In this document: piece by piece, positions 1 through 8,259 of the stretch
Layout: each line of letters begins with the position of its first letter
Position numbering within the stretch: position 1 is the first letter of the stretch
NCBI GenBank assembly: GCA_964502005.1
Contig: CAZCUX010000011.1
Location: 124,001-188,000, forward strand
Length of the DNA stretch: 64,000 nucleotides
From: CAJWOS01 sp964502005
Lineage (GTDB): Bacteria > Myxococcota_A > UBA796 > UBA2385
Direction of reading: 5' to 3'
The notes under the pieces: model-generated
What the model saw: only the letters and a program-made list of their open reading frames with translations
What the model was told of the DNA's origin: nothing
Databases searched by the model: none
Position numbers and translations under genes: made by a program

Positions 1-495
1 TTGGAATGCAGGGTCGTCGCCCATGATGAGGCCCCGCCACATGGCCGCGGTCGCCGCGCGATGGTGGGTCATTACGGCGCGAACGTCTGTTGGATCGGGG
101 GACGGCGGTATCGTGATGGCCGGCAACACCACTTCGGCGCGGGATGCGGCGTGGCATTCTCCACAGCGCGCGCCGACACGTGCGACAGCGTGCGCGGCCG
201 ACGCCAAGTCATTGGCATACGCGAGTTCGGCGATGGCTTCGACGGTCGCAGAGCTTGCGTGGGACACGCGGTCGCTGTCCGCCGGGAGCGTTTGGTACGC
301 ATTGAGCAGGCGAACGCCGCTTTCCCGCGCTGCGGCCACATCGCCACGAAGAAGCGCATCCCAGGCCACAAATACGTCCTGGAAGTGCTGCTGCATCGTC
401 CACGCGCGCTCGTCGCGGGAAAGCTCCGCGAGGTCACGGTTGGAGTGGCGACAAGCGGTGACCCCACACAGCAAAACGAAAGCGACGTGGCGCAT
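1..495 (-). CDS. Lipoprotein with a single c-type heme motif, truncated by the window edge
   Basis: The reading frame opens at an ATG ending at base 495 and stays open to base 1, so the C-terminus lies outside the window; 165 codons are visible. The first 15 residues form a lipoprotein signal with lipobox VTAC (Cys15). A CGECH motif at residues 111-115 is a classical CXXCH heme-c attachment site. The rest is mostly helical, Ala/Arg-rich sequence. It is probably an exported, membrane-anchored monoheme cytochrome or cytochrome c'-like protein. It lies about 60 bases downstream of the glycosyltransferase-like gene on the same strand, so the two may be co-transcribed. I do not recognise a specific family, and one CXXCH alone does not prove heme binding. 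Confidence 0.7.
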   Translation of the reverse strand, partial: MRHVAFVLLCGVTACRHSNRDLAELSRDERAWTMQQHFQDVFVAWDALLRGDVAAARESGVRLLNAYQTLPADSDRVSHASSATVEAIAELAYANDLASAAHAVARVGARCGECHAASRAEVVLPAITIPPSPDPTDVRAVMTHHRAATAAMWRGLIMGDDPAFQ

Positions 496-556
496 TTGAG
501 CCTCCTGGACCTGCTTCGATTGTGGACCGTGCGGGCGGACGTTGCCTTGATGGAGG

Positions 557-2065
557 TCAGGGTTCGACCGGTTCGACACAACCTGCAAGGGTGACGCGGG
601 CTTCGGCAATCGCCAAATGGGCCGCACCAGGCGGCAAGCGGGCGTCGGCGCAAGGACGCGGGGACCGTTCGGGGTCCAGTCGGTAGACGTGGTACGGCCC
701 AGACCCCGTAAAGACCGAGGTCCAGGTGCCGCGCGCGCGTTGCGGCGGCGCACGGTCGGTGACCGTCCAGGTGCGCCAGTCGGCCGGGCTCCCATCGGGG
801 TCGTGGCGGGGCATGTCCGGGCCGTACAATCCGATGTCCTGAAATACGCCGCCCAGCAGGTCGCCGGGCTGTGCGCTTGTCTGCAAAAACGCGCCCACCT
901 CTGCGTAATGCCGCGCCCTGGCGCCTTCGCTTTGCCAGCCCCGCGCGAATGCGGGGAGGTTCACTGCACCGTGTGCCGCGAGTACGACCACCAACAATGG
1001 GCGGGTGAGGCGCGGCCGCGGCGTATGTGCCAGCAGGTACACGATGGCGAGCGGCGCGAGGACGAGCAAATGCCGCCGCTGGGACCAAATTACCAGCGCC
1101 GGGAGGGCAGCCAATAGTGGGACCACGCGCCAGCGCGCCTCTTTGTGGGGGGAGGGGGGCAACGTGAGCGCGAGCACCACCAACAGCCAGCCATCGGGCG
1201 CCAGCCGCACGGAGCGCGCGGCGTGCCATACCAGCTGTCCCCCGCGGTCAGCCGCGGCCAATAGGTCCAGGTAGGCCCGACGCTCTGCGGCGTGAAGCTC
1301 GTGGAGGTAGGGCGGGGGCGCGTCCGGCGTGGCCATAAATGCCGCCAGCGCACCGCCAGCGCGGTCGCTCCAGGGGACATCCATTGGATGCCAGCCGGGC
1401 AGGACGCCCACGACGAGCGGCGCGAGGGTCGCGGCGAGGAGCAAGCCGAGCGCGCGCGAGGGTCGCTTCGGTGTGTGCCAGACGAGAACAGCGCACAGGA
1501 GGACCATCCAGACGATGCCGTGTTCGCGAACCAATGGTGCCAACGCCGCGAGTCCGATGCTCCATACGGGAAGCTCCGCAGGCTTCGTGAGGGCGTAGGC
1601 CAAGCCGAGCGCGACGACGGCCGCTGCGGCATCGGGCTGGAGCTGGAGCGCGAATCCAAGGGTGTCCGGCAGCAAAAAAGGGGCGATAGCGGCGACCGAG
1701 GCACCAGCTCGGGACATGCCCCAGCGGCGCGCGCACAAGTACCCAACCGAGGCCAGGCAGCCGCCCATGACGAGCGAAGCGGCGGTGCCTGCGGCGGCCG
1801 GCGTGTGTCCCAGCCCAATCATCGGCACCAACAAGGCGGGGTACAAGGGAGGGACGAGCGGAGGCGCCCCGGACAGGAGGTCGCGGGCGGTCAGGCCCCA
1901 CAGCGGGGCGTCGGTGCCCAATGCGCCAAACAGGCCGAGACCTTGCCGCAACAGGCCGAGACCGAGGGTGGTGACGCCTCCGAGCGCAAGCGCGCGCGAC
2001 AGCTCGCCGCCTTGAGACCGAAAGAAAGCGCGCACGTCGTGCCGTTGCCTCAAATGGAGGGACAT
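557..2065 (-). CDS. Multi-pass membrane protein, GT39/ArnT-like glycosyltransferase family
   Basis: A 502-residue integral membrane protein with about ten hydrophobic segments and a soluble C-terminal tail of about 120 residues. The layout resembles polyprenol-phosphate-dependent glycosyltransferases (GT39/PMT/ArnT type). These have an acidic residue in the first extracytoplasmic loop; here GTDAPLW follows the first hydrophobic segment at about residue 50. Such enzymes move sugars from lipid carriers to proteins or lipids on the outer face of the inner membrane. Donor and acceptor cannot be read from the sequence. The start is an ATG ending at 2065 with no strong ribosome binding site. A second member of this general type is at 28990-30579. 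Confidence 0.65.
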   Translation of the reverse strand: MSLHLRQRHDVRAFFRSQGGELSRALALGGVTTLGLGLLRQGLGLFGALGTDAPLWGLTARDLLSGAPPLVPPLYPALLVPMIGLGHTPAAAGTAASLVMGGCLASVGYLCARRWGMSRAGASVAAIAPFLLPDTLGFALQLQPDAAAAVVALGLAYALTKPAELPVWSIGLAALAPLVREHGIVWMVLLCAVLVWHTPKRPSRALGLLLAATLAPLVVGVLPGWHPMDVPWSDRAGGALAAFMATPDAPPPYLHELHAAERRAYLDLLAAADRGGQLVWHAARSVRLAPDGWLLVVLALTLPPSPHKEARWRVVPLLAALPALVIWSQRRHLLVLAPLAIVYLLAHTPRPRLTRPLLVVVLAAHGAVNLPAFARGWQSEGARARHYAEVGAFLQTSAQPGDLLGGVFQDIGLYGPDMPRHDPDGSPADWRTWTVTDRAPPQRARGTWTSVFTGSGPYHVYRLDPERSPRPCADARLPPGAAHLAIAEARVTLAGCVEPVEP

Positions 2066-2273
2066 ATCGCGAAGTAGCCGATTGTGCCTTGGGTGTCGCC
2101 CGACAAGTGGAGCGCCGTGCTCGCTTTGGGCGCCGCGCCCTTCGATTGTTTTCTCGCGGCACCGACGGATGTGACCGCATTTGGGTGGGGATGACCAAAC
2201 CTTGACCGCGGTAGGCCTTGCGAAAACGCACCGGGTGGGGGCACACTAAAATATGGTTTCGTGTGGAGGCGTC

Positions 2274-2747
2274 GTGAATACAAAGACTCTGTTGGTGTGG
2301 GCCTGCTTGTCCGCCTTGGCTGCGTGTGGGAGCGGTTCCGGAGAAGACGGCTCCACGAAGTCCAACGACGACGTCGGCGGCTCCGTCGACTTTGAGGACG
2401 GCGTGCAGTTTGACGGCGACGGCCCGGTGGTCGTCACGTCGCGCGCGTGGTGCCAGGCCGGCTCCGACAGCTCCGGCATGATTTTCTTTTTTGAGGTCGA
2501 CTACGCCGACCCCCAAGGCGACTACGACGTCGAGAATGGCGATGTCACCGGTCGGTATGTGTCGGGCGGCGATATCTTCACCGACCGCCTGTTGATCTGT
2601 CGCGATGGCGAATGCGTCGGCAGCTTCCGCGACGGACATTACCCGCCTATTACATGTTCCACCGCCTCCGATTTTGCGTTTTCCGCTGTCTTGTACGACC
2701 GTTCCGGCAATGCCTCCGCTCCGATGGAAATTCCTTGGGAGGGCTGA
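2274..2747 (+). CDS. Small secreted lipoprotein of unknown function
   Basis: I place the start at GTG 2274 because GGAGG at 2265-2269 lies five bases upstream; an in-frame ATG at 2253 lacks such a site. The product has 157 residues. Residues 1-18 form a signal peptide ending in the lipobox LAAC, followed by a Gly/Ser/Asp-rich linker and an acidic domain with four further cysteines that could pair as disulfides. The region around residues 70-145 reads like a beta-sandwich (alternating hydrophobic strands, ending ALYDRSGN-like), but I do not recognise a family. It is probably anchored in the outer membrane or facing the periplasm. It is divergent from the gene at 557-2065. Confidence 0.7.
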   Translation: MNTKTLLVWACLSALAACGSGSGEDGSTKSNDDVGGSVDFEDGVQFDGDGPVVVTSRAWCQAGSDSSGMIFFFEVDYADPQGDYDVENGDVTGRYVSGGDIFTDRLLICRDGECVGSFRDGHYPPITCSTASDFAFSAVLYDRSGNASAPMEIPWEG

Positions 2748-2884
2748 ACCCCACAATCGCACGCAGGCCTTCTCAAGTGTGACTGCGAATTTTCCGTATC
2801 TCGAAATAGTCCAATGGTGGTCGATGGTGCCGCCAACGGTCGTGTTCTCGTCCGGTTTTGGGTGGAGAACCTTGCGAGGTACAT

Positions 2885-3253
2885 ATGTCCAAGAAAGTTC
2901 TCGTGGTCGACGACTCCGCGACTGTGCGGTTGCAAGTTCGCATGGCGCTCGCCCCATCGGGGTTCGAGATTATTGAAGCGGTCGATGGGTTGGATGGCAA
3001 GGCCGTCATCGACGCTTGCACGGACATCGACCTTGTGTTGTGTGACGTAAACATGCCCCGTATGGATGGTATCCAGATGTTGGAGGCTGTCAAGGCGGTG
3101 CCGCGGCATGCCGGTTTGCCTGTAGTGATGCTCACAACGGAAGGGGAACCCGGACTTATTCAACGCGCGAAAAAGGCGGGCGCGCGCGGTTGGATTGTCA
3201 AGCCGTTCAAAGCAAACCTCCTCGTTGCCGCGGCACACAAACTGATTGCGTGA
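2885..3253 (+). CDS. CheY-like single-domain response regulator
   Basis: A 122-residue stand-alone receiver domain. Visible receiver hallmarks are the acidic pair in VVDDSATVR near the N-terminus, the phospho-acceptor Asp in LVLCDVNMPRMDG (about residue 55), the conserved Thr in VVMLTTEGE, and the Lys of the KPF motif near residue 105. There is no output domain, so it would act as a diffusible phosphorylated switch, as CheY does. Start ATG 2885 is preceded by GAGG at 2876-2879. No histidine kinase or CheA gene is adjacent; its partner must lie elsewhere. The two chemotaxis transducers at 42.8-46.0 kb could belong to the same network, but that is speculation. Confidence 0.9.
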   Translation: MSKKVLVVDDSATVRLQVRMALAPSGFEIIEAVDGLDGKAVIDACTDIDLVLCDVNMPRMDGIQMLEAVKAVPRHAGLPVVMLTTEGEPGLIQRAKKAGARGWIVKPFKANLLVAAAHKLIA

Positions 3254-3307
3254 GCTGCACGACGCCCGCGTGGGTCGCCGCTTTCGGTGCCGGTGCCGCT
3301 CCGCAAA

Positions 3308-3336
3308 CTGAATGAGGATTCATTCAGGGATACAAT
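3308..3336 (+). promoter_or_regulatory. Dyad CTGAATGA-GGAT-TCATTCAG next to a -10-like TACAAT
   Basis: A perfect 8-base inverted repeat with a 4-base centre occupies 3308-3327. It is followed at 3331-3336 by TACAAT, which matches a sigma-70-type -10 box. The dyad would cover the -35 and spacer region of a promoter driving the gene at 3407. This is the arrangement expected for a repressor operator. It is read from sequence only; a hairpin in a leader RNA is also possible. Confidence 0.35.
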
Positions 3337-3406
3337 GTTCCTTCGGGAGCGACTTCCCAGGTGTGCGCGGAACCCGTTACGACGCTCGTTCACCACCGAG
3401 GGTCCT

Positions 3407-3877
3407 ATGGTGCCACCGCGTACAACTTCTGACGAGACCTCCGAGGATGACCTCACCTTGCGGGGTTTGGTCGACGAGCTTGGCGCCCAACTGCGCCGCG
3501 GGCTGTCCGAAGCCCAAACCTCCGGGCGCTTTTCCCGCGAGATGCTCGCAGCGGGAATCCGCGACGTTTGGGAGGCCGTCGACCCCGAAGGCGCTGCGCG
3601 GCGGGAAGCCCGCGCTCCCGAGCCAGCGTGGCAAATGAACCCCGAAAGCGACCTCCGCACCGTCTTTCGGGGCGCTGCACCCAAGGTCTACCGCCTCACG
3701 GTACGCGCGGGCACCGTACGGGTATGGCTCGACGGGAAGCCAACGGACACCCTCTACGCGCCCGCCGCCATCGACGTCGAGGCGGCGCTCATTCAGGTAG
3801 AAGTACACGACGGCCCGGCGGAGGTGGTGCCCCAGTTGTTGTCCGGTGTCGCTCCGGCGCGCAAGGAGGAAGCATGA
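3407..3877 (+). CDS. Small cytoplasmic protein of unknown function upstream of exonuclease III
   Basis: The start ATG 3407 follows GAGG at 3398-3401; an upstream in-frame start at 3287 would add 40 residues of poor quality. The product has 156 residues and no signal peptide or membrane segment. The N-terminal half is acidic and helical, beginning MVPPRTTSDETSEDD. The C-terminal half is strand-rich (YRLTVRAGTVRVWLDGKP), which suggests a small beta domain. I do not recognise the family. Its stop overlaps the start of the exonuclease III gene (ATGA at 3874-3877), so the two are very likely translated together. Confidence 0.7.
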   Translation: MVPPRTTSDETSEDDLTLRGLVDELGAQLRRGLSEAQTSGRFSREMLAAGIRDVWEAVDPEGAARREARAPEPAWQMNPESDLRTVFRGAAPKVYRLTVRAGTVRVWLDGKPTDTLYAPAAIDVEAALIQVEVHDGPAEVVPQLLSGVAPARKEEA

Positions 3878-4662
3878 CCGACGTGTGGAAGCTGACCACC
3901 CTCAATGTCAACGGTCTCCGCTCCGCCACCCGCAAAGGATTCGCGGAATGGCGCACAACCATCGACTCTGACGTTCTCTTGCTTCAAGAACTGCGGATGC
4001 AGGTGGAGCAGCTGACCGGGGCCCACGCCCCTCCGCCGGGGTACGCAGGCATCGCGTCCGAGGCCGAAAAGAAAGGCTACTCCGGGGTCGCCGCGTGGAC
4101 GCGCCTGCCGGTTCGCCACCAGACGCGCACCTGCGGCATCCCGTTGGTCGAGACCGAGGGGCGTTGGGCGCAGGTAGAGACACCCGAAGCGACGCTGGTC
4201 AGCTTGTATTTGCCCAGTGGAACGTCTGGCCCCGAGCGCCAAGCGGTGAAAGACACATTCAGCGAAGACTTGCTCGGCGTGCTCGACCGCTTGTCCGCCG
4301 ACGGCGCGCCTGTGGCGGTGTGCGGCGACTTCAACGTGGCGCACACCGAAAACGACATCCACAACCCGCGCGGCAACGCCAAAAACTCCGGCTTCTTGCC
4401 CCATGAGCGCGAGTGGTTCAGCCGGATGCTCGCGCGCGGCTGGGTCGACCTCTACCGCCACCTCAACCCCACCGATACTGCATACAGTTGGTGGTCCAAT
4501 CGCGGTCAAGCCCGCGCCAACGACAAAGGCTGGCGCATCGACTACATATTGTGTACGCCGTCGTTGGCGGCGCGCGCGACGGCGTGTTGGATAGAAGGCC
4601 GCGAGCCCGCGCTGTCGGACCATTGCGCGGTTCACGCCACCTTTCGCCGTCAGGCGACTTGA
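3874..4662 (+). CDS. xth: Exodeoxyribonuclease III (AP endonuclease family)
   Basis: A 262-residue member of the exonuclease/endonuclease/phosphatase superfamily, the usual length for ExoIII. Signature residues are visible in order: Asn11 in TLNVNGLR, the metal-binding Glu39 in LLLQELR, Asp and Asn in CGDFNVAH (about residues 150-155), the GWRIDYIL segment, and the terminal SDHCAV. The enzyme cleaves DNA at abasic sites and removes 3' blocks in base-excision repair, in the cytoplasm. It overlaps the preceding gene by four bases, implying translational coupling. A convergent lipoprotein gene follows, separated by a hairpin terminator. Confidence 0.93.
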   Translation: MTDVWKLTTLNVNGLRSATRKGFAEWRTTIDSDVLLLQELRMQVEQLTGAHAPPPGYAGIASEAEKKGYSGVAAWTRLPVRHQTRTCGIPLVETEGRWAQVETPEATLVSLYLPSGTSGPERQAVKDTFSEDLLGVLDRLSADGAPVAVCGDFNVAHTENDIHNPRGNAKNSGFLPHEREWFSRMLARGWVDLYRHLNPTDTAYSWWSNRGQARANDKGWRIDYILCTPSLAARATACWIEGREPALSDHCAVHATFRRQAT

Positions 4663-4692
4663 ACCACGTCGCGGTTTTTTCGTCTACCAAGA

Positions 4693-4722
4693 CAAAATCC
4701 GGCCGGCGAAGGGGCCGGCCGG
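4693..4722 (-). terminator. Rho-independent-type terminator between convergent genes
   Basis: A perfect 9-bp stem (CCGGCCGGC at 4699-4707, GCCGGCCGG at 4714-4722) with a 6-base loop. Read leftward, on the minus strand, it is followed by ATTTTGTCTT, a T-rich tail. It therefore best serves the minus-strand lipoprotein gene ending at 4747, though the hairpin could also stop transcripts of exonuclease III. Confidence 0.7.
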
Positions 4723-4746
4723 TCAACGTGTTCCGAGACTTTGGGG

Positions 4747-5601
4747 CTACGGCGCGACCAGCACGAGGGTGGTCAGCTTGCGAATGCCGCTGCCGGGGTC
4801 GGACGTGATGCTCTCTGCATTGACAGTGGCCGTGCCGCCGCTCACCCAGGCGTGCTCTTCGCTGCTCGACGACCAAATCTCCAGCACCGTGCCCTCGGCC
4901 AAGCCATACGTGTTGGCCGTGGTAAAGCCAAACGCGTCGGTGACCGAGCAGTCGAAGTTTCCGAGGTACCACATCGCGACCGGTGTACCCGCGATGCCTT
5001 CGAAGGGAATGCCGGCCGTCGACGGGTCGACTTCGACGGACGCGATGTACTTGGTGGCTTCGGGCGTATAGGCGCCGTAGGTGATGAGGTTGGGGTCTGC
5101 CACAATCTCGATGCCGTCGCCGCTCACGGTCATGGCGGAGCTGAGGCTGGTGTTGGTGACAAACGACTGCATGCGAATGCCGGTGAGGGTCTTCGATTCG
5201 TCGTTTTCGAGGGGGACGATGGTGTGGGGAACCGCCCAGCTTGCGTCGCCCAAAACAACCGCTTGTACGGTGTGGTGGACGTTTTCAGCGGCGGTGAACT
5301 CCCAGGAGCCATCCGTGGCCGTCATCACACTGCGGCAGGTCTCGTAGCACATCCGCACTTGAACGCCCGATGCGGGCGAGCCGTCGCTCCAAATGACCGT
5401 GCCATTGAGGGTGGCGTTGCCATCGGTGTCGGCGTCGGTGTCGGTGTCGGCGTCGGTGTCGGCGTCGGTGTCGGTGTCGGCATCGGTGTCGGCATCTGCA
5501 TCCGCGTCGGTCGCGGACCCGGAGTCGGACTTGCCGCTCCCGTCGGTGCAGGCCGTAGAGGAGAGCGCAAGGAGCAGGAGCGTCTGGCGAACCAAAGTCA
5601 T
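4747..5601 (-). CDS. Lipoprotein with Asp/Thr/Ala repeat linker and carboxypeptidase-regulatory-like domain
   Basis: The start ATG at 5601 is chosen because a GGAG site precedes it and a lipoprotein signal begins there (Cys18 after ALSSTA). The product has 284 residues. After the lipobox comes a low-complexity linker of about 28 residues built from DTDAD units, typical of surface lipoproteins in myxobacteria-like genomes. Next is a strand-rich domain starting NATLNGTVIWSDGSPASG, which resembles the carboxypeptidase regulatory / Cna-B-like fold that often serves as a structural module. The C-terminal half (about residues 150-284) is unrecognised. The location is probably the outer-membrane surface. 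The sense strand of the linker is a hexanucleotide-like repeat prone to length change. Confidence 0.75.
   Translation of the reverse strand: MTLVRQTLLLLALSSTACTDGSGKSDSGSATDADADADTDADTDTDADTDADTDTDADTDGNATLNGTVIWSDGSPASGVQVRMCYETCRSVMTATDGSWEFTAAENVHHTVQAVVLGDASWAVPHTIVPLENDESKTLTGIRMQSFVTNTSLSSAMTVSGDGIEIVADPNLITYGAYTPEATKYIASVEVDPSTAGIPFEGIAGTPVAMWYLGNFDCSVTDAFGFTTANTYGLAEGTVLEIWSSSSEEHAWVSGGTATVNAESITSDPGSGIRKLTTLVLVAP
5421..5514. repeat. Short tandem repeat encoding the DTDAD linker
   Basis: On the plus strand GGTGTC and GGCGTC units alternate for about 90 bases, with a few variants at the right end. On the minus strand this reads as GAC-ACC-GAC-GCC codons, giving the Asp/Thr/Ala linker of the lipoprotein at 4747-5601. 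Such arrays expand or contract in frame by slippage. It is a coding microsatellite, not a CRISPR array, because there are no unique spacers. Confidence 0.85.
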
Positions 5602-5650
5602 CGAATTCTCCGGGGGCAAGGGCGCCGAGGGCAGCCGAAATTCGGGGTGG

Positions 5651-6091
5651 TCAGGATGCGTGGCGTTGGAGGAGGTCAGCGAATCGGGGCATCGCGGCGC
5701 CAATGTGCTCGACCGCCTTGCCGCGCAAGGAGGAGTACGCCTTCACCAATACCCGGTGCTTGCTCGTCTGCGCGCGTTGGTCGGTGATGGACAACAATGC
5801 GTTGGCCACATCGACCTTTCGCCGCTCGAAGTACGTACGGGGCGCTTGGCCGGACGTTTGGCATTCGGACCAAAACGGCTCGACCTTGGCGCTGAAGTCG
5901 TCGAGCAAGGCGTCCATCGAGTCGCGCACGATGTCGGGACGAAGGCTCTGAATGGACTTGAACGCGGCCTTCACGGCGACGCCAGACAGGCCGCCTTTGT
6001 CGCTGACTTCGGCGTGGATGAGCTTTTCGCAATCATCAAGGACCGCGCTCCGTTTGGCGGGGACCCGAATGGTTTCAAGCAACGAACCCAT
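5651..6091 (-). CDS. Small conserved cytoplasmic protein of unknown function
   Basis: Start ATG at 6091 is preceded by GAGGA at a 7-base distance; a further in-frame ATG at 6109 lacks one. The product has 146 residues, is mostly helical and has no signal peptide. It begins MGSLLETIRVPAKRSAVLDD and contains EVSDKGGLSGVAVKAAFKS. This resembles, from memory, a small uncharacterised family found in Actinobacteria and other bacteria; I could not check this. It lies between two lipoprotein genes on the same strand, with about 50 bases on the downstream side and 26 on the upstream side. No function can be assigned. Confidence 0.65.
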   Translation of the reverse strand: MGSLLETIRVPAKRSAVLDDCEKLIHAEVSDKGGLSGVAVKAAFKSIQSLRPDIVRDSMDALLDDFSAKVEPFWSECQTSGQAPRTYFERRKVDVANALLSITDQRAQTSKHRVLVKAYSSLRGKAVEHIGAAMPRFADLLQRHAS

Positions 6092-6117
6092 AGTGTATTC
6101 CTCATCCATCTCGACGT

Positions 6118-7233
6118 TTATTCGTATCCTGGACAGCGCGGAACGCTCGCGTTTCCGCCAAGCTCACGCATCCAGAAGCCGGTGTAGGCCTTTGCGAAAC
6201 AGGAATACCCGCTCGATTGGCGAACCGCAGCAGAAACACACGCATAACTCCGTTCGAAGTCGCGGGTATTTTGCACCGCGATAATATCGGTGCCGGGCAC
6301 TTTGTCGGGCATACCTTCCTTCAGATAGCTCTTGGCCCAGAACGGGATGGCGTCGCAAAGCACTTTTGCCGCATCATCGTGGGGGGAGCTTTTGAGGACT
6401 TCGAGCAACTTCTCGCGCACGCCGGCGTCTTCTTCGAGGGTCAGGGCGCGGTTGCGCAAGCAAGCGACGGCCGCGGCGCGCTTCGTGCCTTTGAACGCGC
6501 CAATCGCTTGGCTGCGAACGGCGGGGCTGGGGTCTTTCATCATCGCTTCGCACATCATGTCGGAGGCGTCGGCTACGCCCGAACGCTTGATGGCGGCCAG
6601 AGCCGCGCCGCGGACGTCGCCTTCGGGGTCTTCGAGCGCGGCTTTGCGCATGACGGCGACGGTTTCTTTGTCCTTGAAGCCGCCGAGACCGTCGACGGCG
6701 GCGGCGCGCACCGTGGCGTCCGACTCGGTGGTAGCGAGCTTGACCAGAAGCTCCTGGTACGCCTTGTCTCCGCCAATGGCCTTGAGGGCGACGATGCGGC
6801 TCTCGGCATCACCAGACGCTTCCGCGATTTCGGCCAGCACAGAGCGCGCGACCGGCGCGGTCATGGAGGTCATGATGCGCACGGCATCCACGCGGTTCGG
6901 AAGGTCGGGCTTGCGCACGAGGTCGGCGAAGCAGGTGGCGAGGTCGTCGCGCTTGGTGGTCTTGATGCCCGAAGCGACAGCAGAGTCCCAGCCTTTGTTT
7001 TTGTCCGGCAGGTGGGAGCAAATGCATTCTTGGGACAAGGGGTCTTTGACGGTAGAAAGCTGTTCCGCGGCGAACGCGCGGGTGTCGTCTTCCTTCATGT
7101 CGAGGCCCACACAGACGGTCTTGTACCGTTCGACAGCCATCGCTTCTTGAATGTCGCCAACGCCGACGAACGAGGGCGTAATTTCACAAGCGGTGAGGGC
7201 CAATACGGCCACCAGACGCAACGGGGATTTCAT
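6118..7233 (-). CDS. HEAT-repeat lipoprotein
   Basis: Start ATG at 7233 has a GGAG site six bases upstream and begins a lipoprotein signal (lipobox LTAC, Cys16). The product has 371 residues. From about residue 100 to 280 it consists of repeated helical pairs with the HEAT/PBS-lyase pattern, for example ALEDPEGDVRGAALAAI and MMKDPSPAVRSQAIGAF. Such alpha-solenoids act as protein-binding scaffolds. The C-terminal section holds several cysteines and may form disulfides in the periplasm. Its partner is unknown. It lies 26 bases upstream of the small protein gene on the same strand and may share its transcript. Confidence 0.8.
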   Translation of the reverse strand: MKSPLRLVAVLALTACEITPSFVGVGDIQEAMAVERYKTVCVGLDMKEDDTRAFAAEQLSTVKDPLSQECICSHLPDKNKGWDSAVASGIKTTKRDDLATCFADLVRKPDLPNRVDAVRIMTSMTAPVARSVLAEIAEASGDAESRIVALKAIGGDKAYQELLVKLATTESDATVRAAAVDGLGGFKDKETVAVMRKAALEDPEGDVRGAALAAIKRSGVADASDMMCEAMMKDPSPAVRSQAIGAFKGTKRAAAVACLRNRALTLEEDAGVREKLLEVLKSSPHDDAAKVLCDAIPFWAKSYLKEGMPDKVPGTDIIAVQNTRDFERSYACVSAAVRQSSGYSCFAKAYTGFWMRELGGNASVPRCPGYE

Positions 7234-7455
7234 TTTGGGCTCCATTTCGGCGGCGAAGGTCGGGCAGGGTAGCGGCTCGCGCGGATTCTGCCAACACCGC
7301 GGCCCCGATTGTAGGGCCGTTTTGCGGGTGACGGCGGTGAGAACCCGCTTGTGTGTGCGTACTTACCGCGACTTGGACAATCGTGCGCCAAACGTCAAAC
7401 TGTGGCGCTTGCAGGGATTCGGCGAGCGCGGGGCAAAAGGGTTGGGGCGCGAAGG

Positions 7456-8259
7456 TTAGCGCAAGGGCGCATGTCCAATCGAGCCGTCGGAGGACGTGAA
7501 CCATAGCTCCAGCCCAGTGCCAGGGTCATGGAGCGTAAGGTCGGTCAGGCCATGCAAGTCGATGTCGAGGGGCATCCAGGAGCCGTCCCGAACGACGCCG
7601 ACCGTGCGCTGCTTTCCGGTGCTCACCAACAAGCGTCCGTCGGGGGTAGCGAGGATACAGCGCGCATCGTCGAGGCCTTGCACGACGGGGACCAACTCCT
7701 TGTCCACCACGGCCCAGATGCTGTCGTGCGCAAGCAAGGACAAATGGGGCTTCGGGTGCGTACGGGTAGCTCCCCATGCGATACCCCGGAGCGGCATCTC
7801 GACTTTGTACCTGCGCGACAAGATAGCGGTGTCGGGGTTTACGGAGATGACGGACTTGGGGGTTGCCACCAACAGCGCGCGGCCGCTGGCGTGAATGTCC
7901 TCAACGGTGCCGAGCGCGATTTTTTTGGTCGGGACAAACGGCGCGCCGACTGCGGGAAGGGGGCCCCACAACAAGGTATCCGGTAGCTTGACCCACAGTA
8001 CGTCGTCGTCGAAAGCAACGTGCTCCACGGTGGTGTCGTGAAGTCGCGTAACGGTGCCTGTCGCGTGTACCTCAAATGCGCCTTGGTCGCAGGCGGCGAC
8101 CACCGTGCCCCGATGGGTCGACGTGAGGTGGTTGCAGTTGCCCAGGCCGGCTGCGACCCACTCTACGCCATCGGAGCGCATCGACGGCGATGGGCCGCCA
8201 GAGCAGGCCATTGCCACAGGGGCAACGCATACAAAAGTGCGGGCGAGCCTAATGTGCAT
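7456..8259 (-). CDS. Secreted lipoprotein, possible beta-propeller
   Basis: A 267-residue protein with a signal peptide and lipobox-like AMAC (Cys19), then a Ser/Pro-rich linker. The body has repeating strand patterns (for example GTVVAACDQGAFEV, RALLVATPKSVISV, GRLLVSTGKQRTVGV) like blades of a WD40/NHL-type propeller, but no blade signature is strong enough to name it. Its start lies 11 bases inside the end of the upstream aminotransferase gene, so the two form an operon. It is probably outer-membrane or periplasmic. The overlap ties an exported lipoprotein to a cytoplasmic enzyme, and the functional link is not evident. Confidence 0.65.
   Translation of the reverse strand: MHIRLARTFVCVAPVAMACSGGPSPSMRSDGVEWVAAGLGNCNHLTSTHRGTVVAACDQGAFEVHATGTVTRLHDTTVEHVAFDDDVLWVKLPDTLLWGPLPAVGAPFVPTKKIALGTVEDIHASGRALLVATPKSVISVNPDTAILSRRYKVEMPLRGIAWGATRTHPKPHLSLLAHDSIWAVVDKELVPVVQGLDDARCILATPDGRLLVSTGKQRTVGVVRDGSWMPLDIDLHGLTDLTLHDPGTGLELWFTSSDGSIGHAPLR

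Noticed and set aside
5421..5514. CRISPR-like repetition
   Set aside because: No spacers between units; it is a coding tandem repeat.
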